Program-made: the position numbers and the translations under genes
Source of the DNA: Glaciecola punicea ACAM 611
Lineage (GTDB): Bacteria; Pseudomonadota; Gammaproteobacteria; Enterobacterales; Alteromonadaceae
Assembly (NCBI RefSeq): GCF_000252165.1
Contig: NZ_BAET01000012.1
Span: 55,631 to 119,630, forward strand
Direction of reading: 5' to 3'
Length of the DNA stretch: 64,000 nt
Part shown: piece by piece, positions 18,565 to 26,806 of the stretch
Layout of the letters: the number at the start of each line of letters is the position of its first letter
Numbering within the stretch: the stretch's first letter is position 1
The notes under the pieces: generated by a model
Databases searched by the model: none
What the model saw: the letters and a program-made list of their open reading frames with translations, nothing else
Told to the model about the DNA's origin: nothing

Positions 18565-19521
18565 TTATTCGTTGCCCGATGCATCGGAAATATCTAGATT
18601 AAGAGAGACGTACTCATTGCCGCGCAGTACTTCTAATTGCAAAGATTCTGCTTGTTGTAATTCTGTGATTGCCTCTTTCGATTGTTGTAAATCGCTTAAA
18701 TCTAAACCATTAAGTTGCACAACAATGTCACCATTTTGCAAACCTACCGAATTAAACAAAGTGGGTTGCAATCCAGGGGTCACTTTAAAGCCGATAAACA
18801 CGCCGTTAACTCTGTGCGGTGACAATGAGATCATATCAGTAAAACTGGCTGGTTCTTGTGCTAATTTTTGTCGAGCATCACGCAGCGCTTGCGCCTGATT
18901 ACGTATATTTTGATTTTGTGCAATTGGCTTACTGGGCGAATTCATGAATGGTTGAGTGTTTGCTGAGGTAACGAAGGTCTCATCAGCTCTCTTCTTATTG
19001 GCTTCGTCAAAGTCAATACCGTCTAGCATGAGTGTTTCACGAGTAACTCTATTTTTGATAATGACCCTGTCTACATAAATTTTGTCAAGCGTTACGTTAG
19101 TTCCTTCAATTCTATCGCCCACGCCGTAAGTACTTTGATTGTTTCTATACTCTATAATGGCAGCACTACGGTTTGGGTCGTTGGAAGAAACTACGCCAGA
19201 TAATATCAAATTCAACTGAGTTTGAGGTACATCACTTACTTTATCTAGCGTAGCAACGGGTGCTGGTTTATCGGCGTTACCAAATAAATTTTGATTGATT
19301 ATGTTGCTAATATTATTGGAGGCACGTGAACTGCTATCATCCGTTATCTGGGGCGCCTGTAGTTGTGCTAACTTACTTTGAGGTTCTGGTAGCATCGACC
19401 AAGTTATTTTCGCTGCAAAAGCCAGCAAATAGATGCTTAGTATCACTATCAATACTAGGATTAGTTTGCCTTCGTTGCGTTGATAAGTTTCTTTTGCGTT
19501 TACTACTGTAAAAACACTCAT
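18565..19521 (-). CDS. gspC: Type II secretion protein GspC
   Basis: A 318-residue bitopic inner-membrane protein. One membrane helix (about 20-42) is followed by the HR domain (about 95-165, LNLILSGVVSS and YGVGDRI) and a C-terminal PDZ domain (about 225-312, with LFNSVGLQNGDIVVQLNGLDL). It bridges the platform to the secretin GspD. As the first gene of the operon, its promoter must lie in 19522-19872. It lies 12 bp before gspD. Confidence 0.92.
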   Translation of the reverse strand: MSVFTVVNAKETYQRNEGKLILVLIVILSIYLLAFAAKITWSMLPEPQSKLAQLQAPQITDDSSSRASNNISNIINQNLFGNADKPAPVATLDKVSDVPQTQLNLILSGVVSSNDPNRSAAIIEYRNNQSTYGVGDRIEGTNVTLDKIYVDRVIIKNRVTRETLMLDGIDFDEANKKRADETFVTSANTQPFMNSPSKPIAQNQNIRNQAQALRDARQKLAQEPASFTDMISLSPHRVNGVFIGFKVTPGLQPTLFNSVGLQNGDIVVQLNGLDLSDLQQSKEAITELQQAESLQLEVLRGNEYVSLNLDISDASGNE

Positions 19522-19872
19522 GGTTAATTTACTAAAGTCATCTTAAATTCGCTAATCATTAATCATAGCTAGTACGAGTTAAAGCTACAATAGCAAAGAT
19601 TAAAACTCTCAAAAAAAACTCATTACTGCGCTGCAATTATCTCGGATAGTCAATTTTTTTGTGGAGAGTCACGTTTTTTGTATAGTGCCAACTATTAAGC
19701 TCTAAAAGCTAATTTTTAGACTGTCCAGAAGTTATTTTCCAGACTGTCCAGATTTTATACTTATCCATTAATTTTGCTTTAGTTTTAGCGTTTTTCTATT
19801 TTTCAGTAGAGCCTTAAGTTATAATCTAGACTGTCCAGAAAAGGGCTGTTACTCAATTTGAGGAGTTTTTGA
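19522..19872. promoter_or_regulatory. Divergent gspC/hslR control region with palindromes
   Basis: This 351-bp gap must hold the promoters of the gsp operon (leftward) and of hslR-hslO (rightward). I could not fix a convincing -35/-10 pair. The half next to hslR contains three palindrome copies at 19715-19729, 19738-19752 and 19825-19839; the last ends only 33 bp before the hslR start codon, inside a likely 5' leader. A GAGGAG ribosome site (19860-19865) precedes hslR. Confidence 0.5.
19715..19839. repeat. Three palindrome copies upstream of hslR
   Basis: Copies at 19715-19729 (one mismatch), 19738-19752 (one mismatch) and 19825-19839 (perfect TCTAGACTGTCCAGA). The first two are 23 bp apart centre to centre, the same tight pairing seen before the transposase gene at 24320-24358. 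Confidence 0.85.
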
Positions 19873-20298
19873 ATGGCTGGTAAGTCACAAAAAAACAAGC
19901 AAGCTAATGCGTCTGATGTTGTATTAAAGGTTCGATTAGACAAATGGTTATGGGCTGCTCGATTTTGCAAAACTAGGGCAATCGCCCGAGATTTGGTGCA
20001 AGCAGGTAAAGTTCAGTACAATGAGCAGCGCACGAAAGCCAGTCGATTGGTTGAGGTGGGCGCAAAAATTAAGATACCTTCTGGTTACGACCAGAAAATT
20101 ATAACCGTCGAGAGTATTAACGATAAAAGACAAAGCGCCATTCTCGCTCAGGCACTTTACAGTGAGACTTCCCAGAGTATTATACAGCGTGAAAAAAACG
20201 CGCAGGCAAGAGAGTTAAGTGCTTTTCACAGTCCCAAACCTGATTCCCGTCCAGATAAAAAGCAGCGACGAGAAATCATAAAATTCAAGCATCAGTGA
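19873..20298 (+). CDS. hslR: Ribosome-associated heat-shock protein Hsp15
   Basis: A 141-residue basic protein with an S4 RNA-binding domain (about 20-75: RLDKWLWAARFCKTRAIA, then DLVQAGKVQYN). A Lys/Arg-rich tail follows (KQRREIIKFKHQ). Hsp15 binds free 50S subunits carrying a nascent chain and recycles them after heat shock. hslO follows 11 bp later, the usual hslR-hslO pair. Confidence 0.93.
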   Translation: MAGKSQKNKQANASDVVLKVRLDKWLWAARFCKTRAIARDLVQAGKVQYNEQRTKASRLVEVGAKIKIPSGYDQKIITVESINDKRQSAILAQALYSETSQSIIQREKNAQARELSAFHSPKPDSRPDKKQRREIIKFKHQ

Positions 20299-20309
20299 GT
20301 AGGTAGTAT

Positions 20310-21191
20310 ATGGCAGACGTTCTAGACAGATTTCTTTTTGAGAATAGATCAATACGAGGCGAAATAGTGTCGTTAGAAGAAAGTTTTCAATCTATTTTAG
20401 CATCCGCAGATTACCCAGGATTTGTGCAAACACTGATTGGTGAATTGTTGGTCACGGCAAGCTTACTTGCGGCAACCCTCAAATTTGAGGGTGAAATTGC
20501 CCTGCAGATTCAGGGGGAAGGTCCCATAAAATATATTATTGTTAATGGCACGCATGAGCAGAAGCTTCGGGGTGTAGCGAGGTGGGACGAAACAATTGTC
20601 CAGCACCCCAAATCATTTTCAGAGTGCTTTAAAAAAGGTATTTTAGTCATTACCCTTACGCCTAAGGACGGTCAACGTTATCAGGGTATGGTAGCGCTTG
20701 ATAAATCAAGCCTAGCGGATTGCGTAGAGGACTATTTCTTGCAGTCTGAACAACTCTTAACAAAAGTGTTTCTAACTAGTCAATTGGGCGTGAACCCCAA
20801 AGCAGCAGGACTACTTATTCAAATTGTGCCCACCTCTAGTGAGTCGAGTAACGTAGAAGAAAACCCAGATTTTGAGCATGTTGTGCATTTAGCAAACACG
20901 GTGACTAGCGAAGAAATACTTACACTTCAACACTCTCAAATGATACACAGGCTTTATCATGATGAAGTCATTAGAATTTTTGAGCCTCAAAAAGTCGAGT
21001 TTTCTTGTGATTGCTCACGAGACAGAAGTGCAGGTGCGCTTAGAAGTATGCCTATAGACGAACTTTTAGAGATTATCGTTGAGGATGGTAACATCAAAAT
21101 GGACTGTCAATTCTGCCACAGCGTATATATATTCGACGAAATTGATGTTAAGAACATACATAGCCAAAACTTGGGTTCTGGTAGGGCCTAA
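20310..21191 (+). CDS. hslO: Redox-regulated chaperone Hsp33
   Basis: A 293-residue Hsp33. The N-terminal chaperone domain is followed by the redox switch near the C-terminus: CDCSRDR and CQFC give the four zinc-binding cysteines in C-X-C...C-X2-C spacing. Oxidation releases zinc and turns on holdase activity. It converges on envZ with only 16 bp between stop codons, so no separate terminator is visible. Confidence 0.94.
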   Translation: MADVLDRFLFENRSIRGEIVSLEESFQSILASADYPGFVQTLIGELLVTASLLAATLKFEGEIALQIQGEGPIKYIIVNGTHEQKLRGVARWDETIVQHPKSFSECFKKGILVITLTPKDGQRYQGMVALDKSSLADCVEDYFLQSEQLLTKVFLTSQLGVNPKAAGLLIQIVPTSSESSNVEENPDFEHVVHLANTVTSEEILTLQHSQMIHRLYHDEVIRIFEPQKVEFSCDCSRDRSAGALRSMPIDELLEIIVEDGNIKMDCQFCHSVYIFDEIDVKNIHSQNLGSGRA

Positions 21192-21207
21192 GAGTAGATT
21201 AAACACT

Positions 21208-22533
21208 TTAGTGAGAGACGGGCAGCAAGAAACTTGCGTTTAGGCCACCGTCGGGATGATTAGTAAACTGAATTTTGCCGCCATGGCTCTCGATAATTCT
21301 TTTAACAATGGCCAAGCCAAGGCCGGATCCGCTTGTTCCTCGGGCTTGATCTCCTTGAGCGAAAGGCGTAAACATTTGCTCCATCTGGGTCTGATCAATC
21401 CCCTTTCCAAAATCCCTCACGCAGCATAAGATATTTCTGTTTTTATCAACCATTGCCGTTGAAATGGTGATGGTATCGCTACCATATTTTAAAGCATTTT
21501 CGATTAGGTTTTCAATTACGCGCTTAATACCTACCGTGCGTAGTTTTGTAGCAGTGACTTTGGCCAACTTTAGTTCAATCATATGCGTTGAGATAATGGT
21601 TCTGCTATCAACTAACTCATGAATTAATTCGTTTATGTTAGCAAATACCGCCGTTTCTTGCTGGTCCTGTTTTGCATAGTCAATAAATTGATTAATAATT
21701 GCGTTCAAATCTTCTATATCGTGCTCTATGCCGTCTTTAACCCACGCTTGTTCATCTGGCAGCATTTCGCTTGCAAGCCTAATCCGGGTCAGGGGAGTTC
21801 GTAGGTCATGTGATATACCAGCTGTCATGAGGACGCGGTCGTTCTCAAGCTGTTTAATACCCCGCGACATCTTATTAAAAGCCTCTGTAACGGCTATTAT
21901 TTCGCTACTACCAACGAGCGCAAGAGGGGCCGGGAAATGTCCTTTTTCAACTTGTGTGGCACCCTTTTGAAGTGCTTGCAAAGGTCGATTTAAACGCTGA
22001 ACGAACAACCATCCTCCTGTAACGCTTAATGCGCCAATAACAAAAAAATACATGGTTAGCGGTGACAGTGAATTTTCATTCGGTCCGGTAAGGGGTATCG
22101 AAATCCATATGTCGCGGTCTTGCGGTGGCTTTATCCACACCATATAGTTCTTCCCTGTTTTGACCCTTATTTCGGTGTCTTTGCCGAGTTGCTGCGTGAT
22201 TTGCTTTGACATAAAGTCGTAGTAAGCAGCATTGCCTAAGCCTGCGTGCATAGCTGAAATCTCATCGTGAAAACGAATTCCCGTGGTACTTGTTAGTTTT
22301 TCAATTTGCGCTGGGCTTAATGATTCGATATCAAGGATAAAAAAAGTGTTTATTTGATTTGAAATCAGCTTATTAATTTGTTTGTAACTTGGGCTGATAA
22401 AATAGTGTGTTACTGATAAATAAGAGACGAGCTGATTGATAAATAACAAGGCAGCAATGAGCAGAGCCGTTTGACCAAACGTGCTTTTTGGAAGGATGCT
22501 TATAAATTTTTGCCTAAGGCCTAGATTGACCAT
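21208..22533 (-). CDS. envZ: Osmolarity sensor histidine kinase EnvZ
   Basis: About 441 residues. Two membrane helices (about 20-38 and 160-180) flank a periplasmic sensor domain; a HAMP domain, the H-box (AGISHDLRTPLTRIR), the N-box (IENLIENALKYG) and G-boxes (DFGKGID, GSGLGLAIVKRI) follow. It phosphorylates OmpR. The start is placed at the ATG for MVNLGLRQKF, giving a 20-base overlap with ompR; a reading from 22596 would add 21 residues that are only the ompR end in another frame. Confidence 0.9.
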   Translation of the reverse strand: MVNLGLRQKFISILPKSTFGQTALLIAALLFINQLVSYLSVTHYFISPSYKQINKLISNQINTFFILDIESLSPAQIEKLTSTTGIRFHDEISAMHAGLGNAAYYDFMSKQITQQLGKDTEIRVKTGKNYMVWIKPPQDRDIWISIPLTGPNENSLSPLTMYFFVIGALSVTGGWLFVQRLNRPLQALQKGATQVEKGHFPAPLALVGSSEIIAVTEAFNKMSRGIKQLENDRVLMTAGISHDLRTPLTRIRLASEMLPDEQAWVKDGIEHDIEDLNAIINQFIDYAKQDQQETAVFANINELIHELVDSRTIISTHMIELKLAKVTATKLRTVGIKRVIENLIENALKYGSDTITISTAMVDKNRNILCCVRDFGKGIDQTQMEQMFTPFAQGDQARGTSGSGLGLAIVKRIIESHGGKIQFTNHPDGGLNASFLLPVSH

Positions 22534-23248
22534 CAGGCACAAATACGTAACCCAGTCCCCAGACAGTCTGGATATATCGGGGATTGGTCGCATCACTTTC
22601 TACCATCCTACGAAGCCTTGATACCTGCACATCGATGCTTCGTTCAAGTGCGCTATAGTCTCGGCCTCTGGCGAGATTCATTAGTTTATCACGCGATAAG
22701 GGCTCTCTAGGGTGTGTGACTAACGATTTAAGTACAGCAAACTCTCCGCTAGTCAACGTTATTGGTTTTCCTTCTTGACGCATTTCTCGTGTTGCTAAGT
22801 TAAGTGTGAATGGACCAAATTCGACAGTTTGTTCAGATCGTGAGGGTGCACCCGGTGCTTCAGTAACTTTCCTACGCAGTACCGCTTTAGCTCGGGCTAA
22901 TAATTCTCTGGGATTAAACGGCTTTGGCAAATAATCGTCTGCGCCCATTTCTAGGCCAATGATTCTATCAACTTCATCTCCTTTGGCGGTTAGCATAATG
23001 ATGGGGATTGGGTTTTTTTGTTGACGAAGTCTGCGGCAAATAGACAGTCCATCTTCATTTGGTAACATTAAATCCAACACCATCAAGTGAAAATTTTCTC
23101 GTGCAAGTAGCCTATCCATTTGTTCGCCATTAGCAGCGCCTCTTACCTGATAACCTTGTTCACTTAAGTATCTTTCAAGTAATGAGCGAAGGCGCATGTC
23201 GTCATCCACGACTAAAATTTTTGGGGTTTCGCGTGTCATATAGGGCAT
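22514..23248 (-). CDS. ompR: Osmolarity response regulator OmpR
   Basis: A 244-residue OmpR-type regulator. The receiver domain carries the acidic pocket (VVDDD), phosphoacceptor Asp59 (MVLDLMLPNEDG) and Lys109 (YLPKPFNP). The C-terminal winged helix ends with the YIQTVWGLGYVF signature. It controls outer-membrane protein genes in response to EnvZ. A start three codons later (MTRETPK) is equally possible. Confidence 0.95.
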   Translation of the reverse strand: MPYMTRETPKILVVDDDMRLRSLLERYLSEQGYQVRGAANGEQMDRLLARENFHLMVLDLMLPNEDGLSICRRLRQQKNPIPIIMLTAKGDEVDRIIGLEMGADDYLPKPFNPRELLARAKAVLRRKVTEAPGAPSRSEQTVEFGPFTLNLATREMRQEGKPITLTSGEFAVLKSLVTHPREPLSRDKLMNLARGRDYSALERSIDVQVSRLRRMVESDATNPRYIQTVWGLGYVFVPDGQSRP

Positions 23249-23332
23249 ATCCTTAAGCTAATTTTTTTGAATATAGCGAATAGAAGTACGTAAGCCAATT
23301 ATTCTTATGTTTCTAAGTGTGTCGAAGTCGAC

Positions 23333-24238
23333 TTACTTATTGTCTGCTACCCAATCTACTTGATAATCAGCCCGCCGCTTTTTATCCATAAGCTCGGAAA
23401 TTAAAGGGGTTAATATAAGCTCCATGGCTAAGCCCATTTTACCGCCAGGGACAACTAAGGTGTTGATGCGAGACATAAAAGAGCCATCAATCATCTTTAG
23501 CAAATAAGGGAAGTCAACCTTTGTCATGTCGCGTCTAAATCGAACAACCACAAAGCTTTCATCTTGCGACGGGATTTCTCGCGCACTGAAGGGGTTAGAG
23601 GTGTCCACGGTGGGCACTCTTTGAAAATTGATATGGGTGCGAGAAAATTGCGGAGTGATAAAATGAAAATAGTCGTCTAAGCTTCTGACTATACTGCTCA
23701 TTACCGCGTCTCTTGAATGTCCACGGTCGGAGGTGTCACGAACAATTTTTTGAATCCACTCCAAATTTACGATTGGCACCATGCCAACTAATAAATCGAC
23801 AAATGAAGCGACATCGCAGTCGTTGGTTTTTACACCTCCATGTAAGCCCTCATAAAACAGTAAATCAGTTTTATCTGGCAGCTCTTGCCAAGGTGTAAAT
23901 GTGCCTGGCATTTGGTTAAAGGGAACGGCTTCATCGAATGTATGTAAGTACTGCCGATACTGGCCTTGGCCTTCGCGCTCATATGATTTAAACAGTTGTT
24001 CGAGTAATTCAAAATCGTTAGCCTTAGGACCAAAGTAGCTTATATGCCGTCCCTGTTCCTGCGCTTTTCTTATTTCAACTTCCATCTCAGGACGCGTAAA
24101 TCGATGAAAGCTATCTCCGCCTACTGAAGCCGCATTTATGTTCAAATTACGGAAAATATGCCTAATCGCATTAGTAGTCGTAGTTGTCCCTGCACCAGAG
24201 GAACCTGTTATTGCTATAATTGGATGTTTAACTGACAT
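23333..24238 (-). CDS. prkB: Phosphoribulokinase/uridine kinase family protein (PrkB)
   Basis: About 301 residues with a P-loop near the N-terminus (ITGSSGAGTTTT) and the phosphoribulokinase fold (FYEGLHGG, SRDAVMSSIVRS). Many heterotrophic gammaproteobacteria carry this PRK-like protein without a Calvin cycle; its substrate there is not settled. The start at MSVKHPIIAITG is preferred over an ORF start at 24295 because family members begin close to the P-loop. In E. coli prkB also lies near yheU. Confidence 0.85.
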   Translation of the reverse strand: MSVKHPIIAITGSSGAGTTTTTNAIRHIFRNLNINAASVGGDSFHRFTRPEMEVEIRKAQEQGRHISYFGPKANDFELLEQLFKSYEREGQGQYRQYLHTFDEAVPFNQMPGTFTPWQELPDKTDLLFYEGLHGGVKTNDCDVASFVDLLVGMVPIVNLEWIQKIVRDTSDRGHSRDAVMSSIVRSLDDYFHFITPQFSRTHINFQRVPTVDTSNPFSAREIPSQDESFVVVRFRRDMTKVDFPYLLKMIDGSFMSRINTLVVPGGKMGLAMELILTPLISELMDKKRRADYQVDWVADNK

Positions 24239-24319
24239 ATTGGACTTCTTTGTTTTGTATACCCTACTTATAGGGAAGCTAAAGGTTTGCGTCAAGCCCT
24301 TTAAGCTTTATTGGTAAAT

Positions 24320-24358
24320 TCTAGACTGTCCAAACTTGTTTTTTCTAGACTGTCCAGA
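24320..24358. repeat. Palindrome pair upstream of the RAYT-like gene
   Basis: Two copies, 24320-24334 (one mismatch) and 24344-24358 (perfect TCTAGACTGTCCAGA), with centres 24 bp apart and in the same orientation. They are followed by a direct repeat of AGAGTTTTT (24359-24377 region). They lie 115 bp before the transposase start, where a RAYT-linked terminal repeat would be expected. Confidence 0.85.
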
Positions 24359-24472
24359 AGAGTTTTTCAGAAGAGTTTTTATGCTGTTACTCTGGGCGAA
24401 AAGGCACATGTTGCGGAAAAACTAGACTACTGAACAGTAACAATACATCGGGTAAACGATTAGTCTTTTTGC

Positions 24473-25495
24473 ATGACAATTGCACGCAAATACCTAATCA
24501 ATTATGCAACAACATGCTTCTATCACTGCATTACAAGATGCGTGCGCCAAGGCTTCTTATTAAATTCACTTGAAATTAACGAAGGGCATTCTAATTACAG
24601 GAATGAATGGATCCAACGTCGATTGCTGTTCTTGTCTGATGTGTTTGCCATCGACCTGCTTTCCTTTGCGATAATGGATAACCATACTCACCTTGTGTTA
24701 TTCGTAAATCTTGAATTATCGCAGCAATGGAGTAACGCGGAGGTACTACAAAGATGGTCTAAAATTGGGAAATTATCCGTATTGTGTCAGTCATATTTAC
24801 AGCGTGACTGGGGCGCTAAACTAAATGACGTTGAATTGACCGTAGTAATGAATGAAATTGATGAGTATCGGCGAAAGTTGACGGATATCAGTACTTTCAT
24901 GAGCAGGTTTAATTGCTATGTAGCCAAAAGAGCCAATAAAGAAGATAAAATAAAAGGGCACTTTTGGGAAGCCAGGTTCAAAAGCCAAGCCCTACTTGAC
25001 GCAAATGCAGTTTTATCATGTATGCAATATGTAGATTTAAATCCAATAAGAGCAAGAAAGTCGAAATCCCTTTTTGATTCGCACTTTACTAGTATTAAGT
25101 ATCGCTTAGACAAGGCGGTCAACTGCGCCCAGACGCAAATGATACCATTACGAAAAACCTGTTCTTGCATGGTTTGTAGAGGATGTTTAAATATGTCTTT
25201 ACAAGATTACATTGATAGATTGGAAAGTTTGATTGCTGATGTTAGTAAACATGAAGATTTTGCTGAACTAGATGACAACTGCAAAGACGGAGAAAACTGG
25301 GCTAATCGTTCCTTGGACTTCGAAAAGGCCTTTGAAATGAGTGCTGGAGAAAGTCAGCTTGTCGATATGTTTACTAAACAAGCTAGACTACTTTCAGGTC
25401 TACGAGAAGCGCAAACTAGCGCATTATGCGAAACTATTCTCTCTCGATTGCGCGATTACCAATATCGCTCCGAAAAAAAGAACCCTTACAGCTGA
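24473..25495 (+). CDS. IS200-like / REP-associated tyrosine transposase
   Basis: A 340-residue Y1 transposase. The HUH motif is H71-T-H73 (AIMDNHTHLVLF) and the likely catalytic tyrosine is Tyr149 (RFNCYVAKR), followed by the RAYT-type GHFWEARFKSQ segment and YVDLNPIRA. It is about twice the size of a minimal IS200 TnpA. The C-terminal part carries a CXCX2CX2C cluster (Cys230, 232, 235, 238) that could bind zinc. No IS partner gene or IS ends are visible; a pair of the dispersed palindromes lies just upstream. Its last 62 bases overlap the end of purD on the other strand. RAYTs are single-copy, domesticated-looking relatives of IS200 that act on REP palindromes; linkage to this palindrome family is my inference. 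Confidence 0.85.
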   Translation: MTIARKYLINYATTCFYHCITRCVRQGFLLNSLEINEGHSNYRNEWIQRRLLFLSDVFAIDLLSFAIMDNHTHLVLFVNLELSQQWSNAEVLQRWSKIGKLSVLCQSYLQRDWGAKLNDVELTVVMNEIDEYRRKLTDISTFMSRFNCYVAKRANKEDKIKGHFWEARFKSQALLDANAVLSCMQYVDLNPIRARKSKSLFDSHFTSIKYRLDKAVNCAQTQMIPLRKTCSCMVCRGCLNMSLQDYIDRLESLIADVSKHEDFAELDDNCKDGENWANRSLDFEKAFEMSAGESQLVDMFTKQARLLSGLREAQTSALCETILSRLRDYQYRSEKKNPYS

Positions 25496-26717
25496 TCTTT
25501 CTAATTTGTTTATAAGCCTGCGTTTGCGCTTCTTTAACCGTGTCACCTAGGCTGGTAACGCATAGAATTCGTCCGCCATTTGTTGACACAATACCTCTCA
25601 TAAAGACGGTGCCAGCTTGAAACACTTTCGTATCTGTAGCGCGAAAGATATAATCTAAGCCAACGATGGGAATATTTTTTTCATAGCTGTCAGGATAACC
25701 ACCAGAGGCTAACACCACACCAAGCGCAGCTTGAGTTGTGAAGTTTATCTCAGCTTTATCCAAATTACCTTCGCAGGCTAGCAAACAAAGCTCAACTAAA
25801 TCTGACTCTAAACGCATCATAATTGGCTGGGTCTCAGGGTCTCCGAATCGGCAGTTAAATTCAATTACTTTTGGGCGACCTTGGGCGGTAATCATCAATC
25901 CAACGTAAAGTATGCCCTTGTAGGGATTCCCCTGTTCTATCATTCCATTTATGGTTGGGTAAACTATTTTATCCATAACTTTTTGATGAATTTCTGGCGT
26001 CACCACCGGTGCGGGAGAGTAAGCGCCCATGCCACCTGTGTTAGGACCAGTATCATTATTAAATGCCCTTTTATGATCTTGGCTGGTCGCAAAAGGAAGT
26101 GCATTTTTACCATCAACCATTACGATAAAACTAGCCTCTTCACCCGTTAAAAAGTCCTCGATCACTACGCGTCTACCTGCACCGTCGAGCGAGCCGCAGT
26201 CCATCATTTGAAAAACTGTCTCGCGAGCTTCTTTTTTAGTATTCGCTATTATTACTCCTTTGCCAGCGGCTAAGCCGTCTGCTTTTATGACAATTGGCAT
26301 GCGTTTAGAATTTATGTAATCTATTGCTTCATCTATGTCATCAAAGGTTCTATATTTAGCAGTTGGGATTTTATACTTGGCTAAAAAGTCCTTACTAAAT
26401 GATTTAGAGCCCTCCAACTGGGCTGCTTTTTGGCTTGGACCAAAGATCTTAAGCCCATTTTGCTCGAATAGGTCAGTTATACCCATTACAAGAGGTTTTT
26501 CTGGACCAACAATGGTAAGTGAAATTTCTTCTTTCAAGGCAAATGCTAACAAACCATCCAAATCGTCTATTGCTAAATTTATTAGCTCAACTTTTTCTTC
26601 GTCCGCTATACCCGGGTTACCTGGAGAAACAAATATTTGGTCTACAAGAGAAGATTGGGCGACTTTGTAAGCTATTGCATGTTCTCTGCCGCCGCCGCCG
26701 ATGATTAAAATTTTCAT
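25434..26717 (-). CDS. purD: Phosphoribosylamine-glycine ligase
   Basis: About 427 residues of the GARS ATP-grasp family: the N-terminal motif MKILIIGGGGREHAIA, SPGNPGIA, the ATP-grasp core (KADGLAAGKGVIIA) and EFNCRFGDPETQ. It makes glycinamide ribonucleotide, the second step of purine synthesis. The start is the ATG at 26717; the ORF continues upstream to 26768 without family support. It follows purH as in a purHD operon. The C-terminus (FFRSDIGNRAIERE) is normal for PurD even though it overlaps the transposase gene. Confidence 0.95.
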   Translation of the reverse strand: MKILIIGGGGREHAIAYKVAQSSLVDQIFVSPGNPGIADEEKVELINLAIDDLDGLLAFALKEEISLTIVGPEKPLVMGITDLFEQNGLKIFGPSQKAAQLEGSKSFSKDFLAKYKIPTAKYRTFDDIDEAIDYINSKRMPIVIKADGLAAGKGVIIANTKKEARETVFQMMDCGSLDGAGRRVVIEDFLTGEEASFIVMVDGKNALPFATSQDHKRAFNNDTGPNTGGMGAYSPAPVVTPEIHQKVMDKIVYPTINGMIEQGNPYKGILYVGLMITAQGRPKVIEFNCRFGDPETQPIMMRLESDLVELCLLACEGNLDKAEINFTTQAALGVVLASGGYPDSYEKNIPIVGLDYIFRATDTKVFQAGTVFMRGIVSTNGGRILCVTSLGDTVKEAQTQAYKQIRKISCKGSFFRSDIGNRAIERE

Positions 26718-26786
26718 ATTTATCTTTCTACCTATTACAGTTGGACGATTAAGAGTTACCCTATCCATAACTTTGCCATTGTTGTT

Positions 26787-26801
26787 GCTAAACAGTCTAG
26801 A
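26787..26801. repeat. Degenerate palindrome in the purH-purD gap
   Basis: GCTAAACAGTCTAGA, two mismatches to TCTRGACWGTCYAGA, in the short gap between purH and purD. It lies within the operon, like the gspG-gspH copies. Confidence 0.55.
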
Positions 26802-26806
26802 TGTTG

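Noticed and set aside
22558-22572. A match to the dispersed palindrome inside ompR
   Set aside because: It encodes the conserved IQTVW part of the OmpR winged helix, so the match follows from codon choice and is not evidence for an inserted repeat.
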